From: Lodderomyces elongisporus
Taxonomy: Eukaryota; Ascomycota; Pichiomycetes; Serinales; Debaryomycetaceae
NCBI RefSeq assembly: GCF_030384665.1
Contig: NC_083673.1
Span: 1,683,501 to 1,747,500 of the forward strand
Reading direction: 5' to 3'
DNA: 64,000 bases
Shown here: piece after piece, positions 31,301 to 38,672 of the stretch
Position numbering within the stretch: position 1 is the stretch's first letter
How the letters are laid out: every line of letters begins with the position of its first letter
The notes under the pieces: model-generated
Told to the model about the DNA's origin: nothing
Database searches by the model: none
The model's input: only the letters and a program-made list of their open reading frames with translations
Translations under genes and position numbers: made by a program

Positions 31301-31676
31301 CAAAACAGTGAACGATGAGAAATTGAACGAATATCTCGTATTGGTGACGTTGCTTAGATTGCTAACCATAGCAGTGGATAGTAAAAAAATCACCCATCAG
31401 AAGGGGAAGAACCTGGAGGAAGCATTTAAGAGACAAGTACAGGAAAGTATACTATACAAAACACTTGAATCGCATCCCGATACCATCCCATATCTTGATA
31501 AACTTTTGAACAATTTGCTGTTGGCCAAAGAGTATAATGATCAATATAGTTCAAAAACGTTGAATGATGAATTGCTTGAGGAGTTGAAGCGATTGCTTAA
31601 AAATAAAGGTTTCAAACAATGGGTTGAGGTTACTAAAGAGCAAGCTAAGATCACCATTATGGAATTTGCACATTAA
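28371..31676 (+). CDS. NUP133: Nup133, Y-complex nucleoporin
   Basis: Structural subunit of the Nup84 (Y) complex that forms the outer rings of the nuclear pore. The 1101-residue protein has an N-terminal beta-propeller region (about 45-480) with segments such as SLVIGNDSIYVWPYR, GLVILDSVSGLVKFYES and PAGIVVATSLQRCIVISL, followed by an alpha-helical stack to the end. The length and two-part architecture match yeast Nup133 (about 1157 residues). Residues 1-45 are a Thr/Ser-rich, poorly conserved leader. A 12-bp inverted repeat lies inside the coding sequence (30966-30977/30992-31003). The identification is by family resemblance of the propeller segments. Confidence 0.9.
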   Translation: MTSIFKPRRNVELPQDVGTTPTTTSSNVLPAVSVNTSASAVVATKNKFYCVSKLPGIPSSFEQSHSFINAYSDSESNYSLVIGNDSIYVWPYRSADTTPFSIHFPLDKSRFQLPMAILTRPSSGTGQDPGLVILDSVSGLVKFYESVQHAPTLGLINDKSLELTVNLYRGEYITMAENVEPAGIVVATSLQRCIVISLRDFKSKPHLSTLEILNPSSGILAKFFKHTESEIVAIRSGEIKDHGTVQQILILDSEGTFYSVCYNLLSANAAPYVDKKNSFKQNLYTDVTLTGPSTSAKYLDVWPLKESNYYLVLCRIDGKLLLATFGADHSGVLFYGSHHLKSAEEAEKSEALKNGKNVSIPKLFLPKPGKTAFVISGTSIIMTDINNMYVESRQSFSYHRPRWEDIVQLQPTTAIIGYGYEDQSNITNPAIILITKEFGVLRCERFAKETTAEEISDPVVLVKSHIEQAVFYSESSEIDFSLSHYQSFDEETIKLAVNKIVDEVINSTSPYLPATLPSTTDLLELKVKLLKVLTLYCDKNFPTLNLIPHIEAKLEKASSLLNLSKYLNANPSYKEEFEKATKDNRNEGNTQLTLTQNIDDAGFILAKFFKVLFKDNYSLAAVIVATLYNGVYSAHQSNEGNNAITSVSTSSWLYEKSSLLQDTEQYFIHEFADGKSQERQNACYIVQMLYHFTTSRVIYLKDTGDLEKTETVQNWFNLRKPHWMSVLLKLDLNEEATQIAEQYHDFEALARILDSAREFKLALVEQLPYARYFNQYGYPFAASVYLHYIKEDKIQDLLLQFTNYKSFLYRFFDENPKQTASISWVRYLLDNEYARASNALDTAIDSPNDQTIDNQLTQLSVLKLLTVSAIAAGSAETVNSNLSTINKEILKLQTQVFLRDAIANNGSIEAISETYFMNHYVSASVDKEAARLAVGGTNFELFVKNKPLAIPTIIDLLTIILPQLLNNLGYLYALKITKTVNDEKLNEYLVLVTLLRLLTIAVDSKKITHQKGKNLEEAFKRQVQESILYKTLESHPDTIPYLDKLLNNLLLAKEYNDQYSSKTLNDELLEELKRLLKNKGFKQWVEVTKEQAKITIMEFAH

Positions 31677-31803
31677 ATATTCATAAATGAATTAGATCTG
31701 GTGAAGAAGGTGATTGGCTCTGTTTCAATTGATTAATTAAATTTTTCTTTTTTTCTTTCATTTTATGTTTTTTTGTCGTTTCTTTATTTTTGAGTAATCC
31801 TCT

Positions 31804-32247
31804 TCAATTTTCATGAATATTATCTTCATTCTCTTCTTCGACGTCTTTTTCATTTGATTTTGCCTCTCCAAAATCCCGTTCCTGTTCCAATTTAATTCGA
31901 ACAAGAGGCTCTGGGTACTGTACAATTTCCTTCAGTTTCAGTTTCACTTTCTCGCCGTCTTTACCCTCGACTTCCATTTCCTCCTTTTCTTCTTCATTAG
32001 CTGCATTTTCATTCACCAGCCGCATCAAGCCAATAGATGCCAATGAAATGGATTGAATTACGTTTTGCCAATTAGCAACAATAGATGCAATACTAGCTGT
32101 GCCGCCTTTCATGCGACCAAGGTCCTCGCCTATATTCTCAAGTTCATTGACCAAATCGTCAGCTAACGAGCGAAACTCTCGAAGCTGATCGAGGTTACTT
32201 CGTTTTTCAGCAATCTTTTGATATATAGCAGTATTCAGTTTCAGCAT
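31804..32247 (-). CDS. DAD2: Dad2, DASH/Dam1 complex subunit
   Basis: Subunit of the ten-protein DASH ring that couples kinetochores to spindle microtubules; in Candida the complex is essential. The 147-residue product has a short coiled-coil region (about 8-80). The family core runs IYQKIAEKRSNLDQLREF, MKGGTASIASIVANWQNVIQ, ISLASIGLMRLV. A Glu-rich linker follows, and then YPEPLVRIKL, which matches the conserved LPETMVRI-type motif of Dad2. It is slightly longer than the S. cerevisiae protein (about 133). Divergently transcribed from SGO1, which acts at the same chromosomal site. Confidence 0.9.
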   Translation of the reverse strand: MLKLNTAIYQKIAEKRSNLDQLREFRSLADDLVNELENIGEDLGRMKGGTASIASIVANWQNVIQSISLASIGLMRLVNENAANEEEKEEMEVEGKDGEKVKLKLKEIVQYPEPLVRIKLEQERDFGEAKSNEKDVEEENEDNIHEN

Positions 32248-32601
32248 GATGATTGAAGGGCTAGTGCTTCAAGAAGTTTTGATGTAGGTGGGTGTATACA
32301 ATGTTATCCTTAGAGGAGCAAGAAGAGGTAATTGGTAAAGTTGAAGAGGACGCGACATGTAGTGTTTTTTTTTTTCTTTCCATATTTTATTTTATTTTAT
32401 TTTCCTTTTTTTGTTCTCTGTCTTTTTGTTCCTTTGTTTTTTTTTTTTTTTTTTTTAGTTTCTTTGTTTCTTTGTTCTTTGTACAATACGCATTTTGTTT
32501 ACATTTCGGCAACCAAAAGGTGATGCTTTCCTTTTAACGTTGTTTGAGCCCTCTCCCCCCACCTTCAGCAATAAGAAGATATCAAACAGCTTAACATAGA
32601 A
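32248..32601. promoter_or_regulatory. Shared DAD2-SGO1 divergent promoter
   Basis: A 354-bp spacer between the two start codons. It contains an MCB-like ACGCGA at 32350-32355 and two long T-tracts (about 32364-32374 and 32438-32457), which probably exclude nucleosomes. Sharing one promoter would tie the expression of two mitotic chromosome-segregation genes together; this is an inference. Confidence 0.5.
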
Positions 32602-34182
32602 ATGGCACGAAAAGCAGATACACCTTCTGAAGGGAGAAGGATTACTCAATTTTCAACGACTTCGCCAAACACTTCGATAATCGAAAGCGATCCACTGTCT
32701 GAGACAATCGAGCAGCTTAATCAGCAGATTGAGCAGAATAAGGTATTGAAGAAACGCAATGGGATATTCTCAGCCAAGATTTCCGAGCTTGAAGACCAGA
32801 TCCGAAGTAAGGATGAAGAGTTGGCAGTGTTGAAGCATAGAGCCCAGATGGAGAAGATCTTTAAGGCTATGGAGGAAAGCGTACTCTTAAATATTACCAC
32901 AACATTAACGCGATTGCAGGATTTACGAACCGATAATGGTCTTCCTCGTAATAAGCAGTTTGATAAGGTGATTGATTTGATAAACTTTAAACACCAGCCG
33001 ACAGAAGTTCAGCATTCAAACAATAGGAATACAAACAGGTTGATAGAAGTCAGGGAAAATTCACACAAGGAAAAACTACACAAAGAAAAGCAGCAGAAGG
33101 AAAAATTGCACGAGGAAAAGAACAGTTCACATATCAATAGAAAGAGCACCTCTGATATTCCCATATTTTTTAGGAAAGGTCGAACTGAAACTTTAATGAG
33201 TGAAAGGCTACAGAGTTTGATGGCTCAGCTGGACTCTGAAGAGGATGAGGACATGATTATTCATCTGTTAGCTTCATGCGCAAACGAAAGCAATAACAAC
33301 GCTAGAAAAAACGAGAACGACGACGAGGAGGAGGAGGAGGAGGAGGAGGAGGAGGAGGAGGAGGAGGAGGAGGAGGAGGAGGAGGAGGAGGAGGAGGAAG
33401 AGGATGAAGTAAAAGAAGAAGGAGTAGAAAAAGTATCGGATAAAGAATTTAGACATATCTTTGAAAATAGATCAGAATTGGTGAGCTCATGGTTAGAAAA
33501 AAATGAAAACCTGACAAACGAGGAGGCCGAGGAGGAGATTGAGAAAAAAGAGAAGCAGGGTGATATTTATTACAAGGACCAGTCTTTCCAATTACCAAAC
33601 TATATTGCTAATAAAACATCTAATGAAACTAACAGAAGAGCCATATCTTCTCCAGAGCCCAAAGATCTGGTAAATTCTGTGCTGCAACCGATAACTCCTG
33701 AAAACAAACCAACACAGGAGCAACCAAAGCAACCAAAGCAAACGAAGCAAACGAATCAAACGAATAACGAAGATGCTGTAAATGAAAAAGGTATACAGCA
33801 AGAAGATCTTGAACTGAAAGAGGAAACAAAGGAAGGTATTCCAGTTGCTCAAGACAAACCTACGCAACGATACACTAGGGCAAAAAAGGAGGTTAATTAC
33901 AAGCCGTTATCAATAAATGCCAAGATCCGAAGAGATTCTATTCATATGAAAGATGCCGTTGGCGAAGGTGTATTGTACCATGCTGCTGAACCGAAACAAG
34001 CATGCAACAAAAAACGCCAGCCTTTAAGAAATGTTACTAATACTCAGCAACAGGATCAGTCTTTGTCGAAACAAGTGAGTAAGAAAAGGCCAAAGAAAAT
34101 CGACAATGGTGAATTATCTATTTTCGATTTCAATTTAGAAGAAACACGTACTACTCGGAGATCAAAGCGGCAAAAGAGCTGA
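32602..34182 (+). CDS. SGO1: Shugoshin (Sgo1), centromeric cohesion protector
   Basis: Shugoshin recruits PP2A and the chromosomal passenger complex to pericentromeric chromatin, protecting cohesin and sensing lack of tension. The 526-residue product has an N-terminal coiled coil (about 30-95) starting ETIEQLNQQIEQNKVLKKRN and continuing through AKISELEDQIRSKDEELAVLKHR, which is the PP2A-binding type. A C-terminal basic motif, RYTRAKKEVNYKPLSINAKIRRDS (about 424-448, only 24 residues in all), matches the shugoshin C-box that binds phosphorylated H2A. The protein ends RRSKRQKS. Between these lies an uninterrupted Glu tract of about 30 residues encoded by GAG repeats (33324-33395), which probably varies in length between strains. 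Confidence 0.85.
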   Translation: MARKADTPSEGRRITQFSTTSPNTSIIESDPLSETIEQLNQQIEQNKVLKKRNGIFSAKISELEDQIRSKDEELAVLKHRAQMEKIFKAMEESVLLNITTTLTRLQDLRTDNGLPRNKQFDKVIDLINFKHQPTEVQHSNNRNTNRLIEVRENSHKEKLHKEKQQKEKLHEEKNSSHINRKSTSDIPIFFRKGRTETLMSERLQSLMAQLDSEEDEDMIIHLLASCANESNNNARKNENDDEEEEEEEEEEEEEEEEEEEEEEEEEEDEVKEEGVEKVSDKEFRHIFENRSELVSSWLEKNENLTNEEAEEEIEKKEKQGDIYYKDQSFQLPNYIANKTSNETNRRAISSPEPKDLVNSVLQPITPENKPTQEQPKQPKQTKQTNQTNNEDAVNEKGIQQEDLELKEETKEGIPVAQDKPTQRYTRAKKEVNYKPLSINAKIRRDSIHMKDAVGEGVLYHAAEPKQACNKKRQPLRNVTNTQQQDQSLSKQVSKKRPKKIDNGELSIFDFNLEETRTTRRSKRQKS

Positions 34183-34343
34183 ACAGAAGTCATAAAAAAG
34201 GAAATAAAGAAAAGAAGAAACCTACTACAACAAGAACGAAAACCAAGAGTGTGGGAGTCTAGTAATTCTAATATCTTATTTTACTATATATTTTTTTACT
34301 GACACGTTCAATAAAAGCAGTGATTTACTTGAATGAAAGCAAA

Positions 34344-35282
34344 CTACACGCTCATTTTCATCTTTATAGCTGGGTAAGGTTCGTATCCAACAATCTCAAA
34401 ATCTTCAAACTTGAAATCGTCAATGTTTTTAATTTCCTCTCTCCTATCTTCTTTGATGACCAATTTGGGAAACTGTTTTGGGGTTCTTGTAAATTGTTCT
34501 TGTAAAGCTTCGACATGGTCCAAGTAGACATGAGCATCACCCAATGTATGTATAAACTCACCGCAATCCATGTCGACGACATGTGCAATCATCTTGGTAA
34601 GTAATGCATAAGAGGCAATATTGAACGGCACCCCTAAGCCCATGTCACATGATCTCTGATACAATAAACATGATAGTTTGGGTCGACTTTTCTCACTATT
34701 TTGTTCGTCGTTTTTGTTCGAAGGGAAATTGACGTAAAATTGGCAAAAAACGTGACATGGAGGTAATGCCATTTTGGCGAAATCAGGTGGGTTCCATGCT
34801 GACATAATGATTCGTCTATCATAAGGGTTGGTTTTCAACTTTTTTATAACGTCCTGTAGCTGGTCAAAACCTTGTCCGGTATAATCTGCATCGCAATCTT
34901 TATATTCAGCCCCAAAGTGTCTCCATTGGAATCCATAAACTGGGCCAAGATCGCCTTCTCTTCGGTGTGTAAGGCCGAGTTTATCCAAAAACTCACGCAG
35001 CCCATTCCCCTCCCATATCTTGACACCTTTATCACTCAAGATCTTGGCGTCGGTAGATCCGGCTATGAACCAGAGCAATTCGTGAATGATTCCTTTCGAA
35101 AATACTCTTTTGGTTGTGAGTAAGGGAAAAGTGTCATTTGACAAGTCAAAGCGTAGTTGTGGTGGAGCAAATAGTGATTTTGTTCCAGTACCTGTCCTAT
35201 CTGGACGGTGTTCACCTTCATTGATGATTCTTTCGCACAAGTCCAAATAAGCTTGCTCTGCTGGATTAGGAGATACCGTCAT
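34344..35282 (-). CDS. TMP1: Thymidylate synthase
   Basis: Converts dUMP to dTMP using methylene-tetrahydrofolate (CDC21 in S. cerevisiae, TMP1 in Candida). The 312-residue product is full length. Landmarks are [18 protein letters not shown] [51 protein letters not shown], the catalytic cysteine 176 in [35 protein letters not shown] and [13 protein letters not shown]. The start [19 protein letters not shown] matches the family start. Upstream (to higher coordinates) are two ACGCGT boxes, the classic G1/S signal of this gene in other yeasts. Confidence 0.97.
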   Translation of the reverse strand: MTVSPNPAEQAYLDLCERIINEGEHRPDRTGTGTKSLFAPPQLRFDLSNDTFPLLTTKRVFSKGIIHELLWFIAGSTDAKILSDKGVKIWEGNGLREFLDKLGLTHRREGDLGPVYGFQWRHFGAEYKDCDADYTGQGFDQLQDVIKKLKTNPYDRRIIMSAWNPPDFAKMALPPCHVFCQFYVNFPSNKNDEQNSEKSRPKLSCLLYQRSCDMGLGVPFNIASYALLTKMIAHVVDMDCGEFIHTLGDAHVYLDHVEALQEQFTRTPKQFPKLVIKEDRREEIKNIDDFKFEDFEIVGYEPYPAIKMKMSV

Positions 35283-35381
35283 ATTTGAAATAGTTGTAGT
35301 TGTAGTTGTGGTTGTGGTTTGTACAGAACGATGTAATATTTGAGAATCTGTATACTGTAGGGGTGTAAGACTATGTTGGGA

Positions 35382-35387
35382 ACGCGT
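35382..35387. promoter_or_regulatory. MCB box upstream of thymidylate synthase
   Basis: ACGCGT about 100 bp before the TMP1 start codon, the binding word of MBF. It is followed after 4 bp by a run of 14 G (35392-35405). Confidence 0.7.
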
Positions 35388-35391
35388 GTGT

Positions 35392-35405
35392 GGGGGGGGG
35401 GGGGG
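35392..35405. repeat. G14 homopolymer in the TMP1 promoter
   Basis: Fourteen consecutive G on the plus strand, followed after AA by GGGG (35408-35411). It starts 4 bp from the proximal MCB box. Confidence 0.9.
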
Positions 35406-35575
35406 AAGGGGTTGGAGAACTCAATGTTTTGTATTTAAATGTGAATTAGAATGTGGATGCGATTGGGTTTAGCATTTGTATTTGCTTCGCGACTGTCCTT
35501 TCCTTTTCTATTTTTTTTTTTTTTTTTAAATTATTCAAAATATATTTACTTGTGGAAGAAATATTTGTTCAACAC

Positions 35576-35583
35576 GACGCGTC
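35576..35583. promoter_or_regulatory. Second MCB box (palindromic GACGCGTC) upstream of thymidylate synthase
   Basis: An 8-bp palindrome containing ACGCGT at 35577-35582, about 295 bp before the TMP1 start. Two such boxes in one promoter support MBF control, although single hexamers occur by chance. Confidence 0.6.
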
Positions 35584-35947
35584 GCACCCTAGAATCGGGA
35601 GTGCGCTTAAGTCAAGTATTTGAATCTGAGCCATTTCAATCACAACCAATATTAAAGCGAGGACTAGCAAATCTATATTGGCTAGAGAATCATAGAATAT
35701 AACAAAGAGAATTAAATCCAATATTAAAATATAATAGACAATCAAATATTATTCAATTGATTTGACCTATATAAAACTAAAATTTATAATTGACGAAAAT
35801 AAAGAATTATCAAATCAAAAAACCATTTCCCCACTGGGATCACGTGTCTTCTTCATTGATCTTTATTTTTTTTTTTGTTCTCCTTCGATTACTAAAATCT
35901 TGGTAGCATCATCAAATCCAAAATTTGCAACGTCAAGCCGCAATTGA

Positions 35948-36145
35948 TTATTTAGATTCACCAAAGACTGCATCAGAAGCCTTTTGGGTCCAAGACTTGT
36001 CCTTGTCTGATTGACCTTTACCAGCAAAGTCATCAACCTTTCCAGCAACAGTATCCTTCAAGCTCTCACCTGTAGATTTTTGAGAATCTGGCTTAACAGC
36101 TGATTCAACTTTGTCTCCGATGTTTTGTCTTCCTAAGTCTGACAT
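35948..36145 (-). CDS. WH11: Small Hsp12-family protein, WH11-like
   Basis: A 65-residue, very hydrophilic, cysteine-free protein of the Hsp9/Hsp12 family, which are abundant stress and stationary-phase proteins that fold on membranes. The N-terminus MSDLGRQNIGDKVESAVKPD and the following SQKSTGESLKDTVAGKVDD match the family signature. The short length (Hsp12 itself is about 110 residues) and the ending KASDAVFGESK fit the Candida WH11 subgroup, first known as a white-phase transcript. The promoter has a good TATA box and three STREs, consistent with stress induction. The WH11 rather than HSP12 assignment is from length and the C-terminus. Confidence 0.85.
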   Translation of the reverse strand: MSDLGRQNIGDKVESAVKPDSQKSTGESLKDTVAGKVDDFAGKGQSDKDKSWTQKASDAVFGESK

Positions 36146-36266
36146 TATGAATTTGTATTAATATATGTTTAGTTTTGTATTATTTAATAATGGTTAGAAA
36201 ATGAAAAGAAAAGAAAAGGAAGAAGCAGAAGAGGAATCAGTTGGAAATGAAGGAGATTAAATGGCC

Positions 36267-36274
36267 CTTTTATA
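36267..36274 (-). promoter_or_regulatory. TATA box of WH11
   Basis: On the minus strand this reads TATAAAAG, 122-129 bp before the WH11 start codon, the usual position for an inducible yeast promoter. Confidence 0.7.
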
Positions 36275-36425
36275 CTGTAGATTTCTTCATCAATCCCATG
36301 ACGTTGAGGACCTAATAAAGTAGCAAGCAATAAAAGATATATCACAAGCTCTCCATATATCCCTTACAATAAATGAGAACAGTGACCTCATTTCACTTTT
36401 ACTTTTGCCTTTGCTTCTAGCTTTG

Positions 36426-36466
36426 CCCCTCCAGCTAAATATTACCCCTCCACTATTCCCTCCCCT
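36426..36466 (-). promoter_or_regulatory. Cluster of three STREs upstream of WH11
   Basis: CCCCT on the plus strand (AGGGG on the coding strand) at 36426-36430, 36445-36449 and 36462-36466, that is three stress-response elements in 41 bp, about 280-320 bp before the start codon. This is the arrangement bound by Msn2/Msn4-type factors in S. cerevisiae. Confidence 0.65.
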
Positions 36467-37639
36467 ATTTTAGAGATCAGCCATTCCAGTATACTGTGGC
36501 AGCTGCTACTACTAACAATATTACCACTACAGCTACCACTAGCACTACCCCTACAACTACCACTACCACTACCACTACGATTACTACTACCACTACGGAT
36601 GCATTCAGGGGTAAACTTGTGAATTTGTCCTTCCCAAAATGGATTAGGTGTAAGCTTTTGTCCAATGTTTGTCCCATACCTGTCCAATTTCCTACCTGTC
36701 TCTAGCTGTATTTGCCTGACTTCACATGTCCCGTACTTGTTTTCCCACTTGTATAACCTGTTCTGGAATGTCAAATAAATAAATTTAAAAAAAAAAAGTT
36801 TGATTGCGGAAATGTACCAAAATGTACCTAAAAGTTCCACAGTTGCTATTTTGGGCGAGAACACGCCTTTTCTAACACACACACACACAAAAAATCACAA
36901 ATTCTCAATCTTCCACTTTACCATATGGTTGCTATTTGTTGTTTGTAGTTTGCTGTTTGCCAGTGGAAAAAGACAAAATTACTGTATAAATGCCTCTACA
37001 ACGATACTGCACTTGCCTTTATCCAGTAAGTTACATTCGGACGCTCATCATTTTTTTATTTATTTATTTATTTATTTATTTAAGAGAACAATAACTGTGT
37101 TTGAGAATAGATTAATTGTTGTTTATTTTCATTATTTTATATATGTATATATTTGTTGTGATTCTAATCGTCAAAATGTTGCTTTGGTGTGGGGTAATGA
37201 AGAAGTCCCAGGTATGTGTGTAAGATGTGTTTTAGGGTGGCAATAGTTCTTGTTGATTGGTAGAATGTGACAGGAATGTCATGAAGTCAATACTATATAC
37301 AAGTACATAGTAGACTAATATGACACCAAGCCCCTCTCGACTACACACAAGCTACTTGTGAGGACCAATTGACCACAAGCAAACAAATCACATACGAGGA
37401 AATAGCAACAAACAGCAAGGACCAATGCAAAAAAAATATATATATATAAAAAAGGAAACAAGGCACTAAGTGATAGCTACTAGTCAATAGTTATTTTTAA
37501 CTCCAGAGGGCGACCAGAGATCACACGATTAATTGTTTTGATTCAATCCCCGTGAATCTCAACATTGAGCTCTAGCACAACAAATACGTAAAACTTGACT
37601 TCATTTTATTACTGACTTTCTTAAACCTTTATTCACATG
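36467..37639. other. Spacer between the WH11 promoter and the FMP10-like gene
   Basis: About 1.2 kb with an ACT/ACC trinucleotide block (about 36508-36596) and a TTTA tetranucleotide run (37056-37082). The open frames across the trinucleotide block are repeat translations on both strands. No credible gene or tRNA was found. Confidence 0.5.
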
Positions 37640-38314
37640 CTATATTTGTAGCCACGAAAAGTACTTGAACCACCTGGGTTCAACTAGCACACACTTTGAT
37701 TCAGCAATTAGCAATGGAGACTCTTTTTTCGACAAGGGCAACGTCTCCAAATAACCTTCAATTACAACTTTACGACCTTTAGACTCTTTTACTCTTGCAT
37801 GCAAGACCACAGTGCTTCGTGGCGGAGCTTGGTTTTTGAAATCAATCAGTAAACTCGCTGTTACCCCCTTTTTTGATGGCAATAATGGGAAACCCGCAGA
37901 GCACAAACCCTCATCCAATATTGTAGATACAACACCATTATGGATTTGGCCATCTTGGCTGATTAGCTTATCTCCAAGATGATAAAAACTAGTCAATTCA
38001 CCCGTCTTTTCATTAATAAACACCATTGGATCTATCTCCATCAAACTAGGACCAAATAGTAGCCCAGTATTGACATAATTGCTGTGATGTTGCTCCGGAA
38101 ACGCTTTACTTGACGTGTAGTGCTTGATTTCAGGATCAGATACCAATTTCTTATACTCATCTGTCGATTCAATCTGTTGGATGACCTGGTCATTGATATG
38201 AATTAACTTCTTCTCAGTCTTAAACTGACCTTTACGCCACTCTTTGGGAAAAGCAGCAATGCCAATACCAAACGCTAGAAGAGGTATAGTTTTCCTTACA
38301 GTCCCACGAAACAT
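37640..38314 (-). CDS. Hotdog-fold thioesterase-like mitochondrial protein (Fmp10-like)
   Basis: A 224-residue protein resembling the S. cerevisiae mitochondrial protein Fmp10 and PaaI/THEM4-type acyl thioesterases. The N-terminus (MFRGTVRKTIPLLAFGIGIAAFP) combines a basic start with a hydrophobic stretch at about 10-23, probably an inner-membrane anchor or presequence. The hotdog domain covers about 95-215: LISQDGQIHNGVVSTILDEGLC carries the family HNG/HGG motif and the catalytic-type Asp/Glu, and VTASLLIDFKNQAPPRSTVVLHARV is the next strand pair. The substrate is unknown; long-chain acyl-CoA hydrolysis is an inference from the fold. Confidence 0.75.
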   Translation of the reverse strand: MFRGTVRKTIPLLAFGIGIAAFPKEWRKGQFKTEKKLIHINDQVIQQIESTDEYKKLVSDPEIKHYTSSKAFPEQHHSNYVNTGLLFGPSLMEIDPMVFINEKTGELTSFYHLGDKLISQDGQIHNGVVSTILDEGLCSAGFPLLPSKKGVTASLLIDFKNQAPPRSTVVLHARVKESKGRKVVIEGYLETLPLSKKESPLLIAESKCVLVEPRWFKYFSWLQI

Positions 38315-38672
38315 CTCGTATTAATAACTCTTTCTTTTTTTTTTTTTTTTTTTTTTTCAAAAAAAAAGACAACAGGCGTTGGTTTAACTCTCCCACCTAT
38401 TCTAAATCTGGTACGCTGAATACAAACACTGACACTTGTTTTTCGCAGGGTTGGGGTTTATAATTTCTTTCTTTTGATAAAAAGATAAATTGTAACACAA
38501 AGACTAAATATTGGTAGCAGAATCTTTCTCAGTGCGAAATACAAAGAGAAGGACAGAATGCGAGAGAGAGAGGAAGAGAGAGAAAGAGGAAGAGATGAGA
38601 TACGGAAAATATCTTGATCTTTTCAGGTGAATAAATATTACCATCAACTACATAACTTCGGCTACTACAACA
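38315..38672. promoter_or_regulatory. Divergent spacer with a PAC box before PUF6
   Basis: Contains a T-tract (about 38336-38358), a GA-rich block (38560-38590) and GATGAG at 38594-38599, in the context GAGATGAGAT. That matches the PAC box of ribosome-biogenesis promoters and lies about 75 bp before the PUF6 start codon. Confidence 0.55.

Larger units (their letters stand above)
35283..35947. other. Spacer between thymidylate synthase and WH11
   Basis: Apart from the TMP1 promoter boxes and the G14 tract, this 665-bp spacer holds a T17-type tract near 35511-35527 and a CACGTG word at 35841-35846, close to the 3' end of WH11. No gene was recognised. Confidence 0.5.

Noticed and set aside
36505..36520. 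TACTAAC branch-point word
   Set aside because: It is part of the ACT repeat block, with no donor or coding exons around it.
36442..36888. 148-codon minus-strand frame and overlapping plus-strand Thr-rich frame
   Set aside because: Both are translations of an ACT/ACC trinucleotide block; open on both strands because of the repeat.
37495..37565. tRNA-like stretch (GATTCAATCCCC)
   Set aside because: No 5-bp T stem, no anticodon arm and no acceptor pairing could be drawn.
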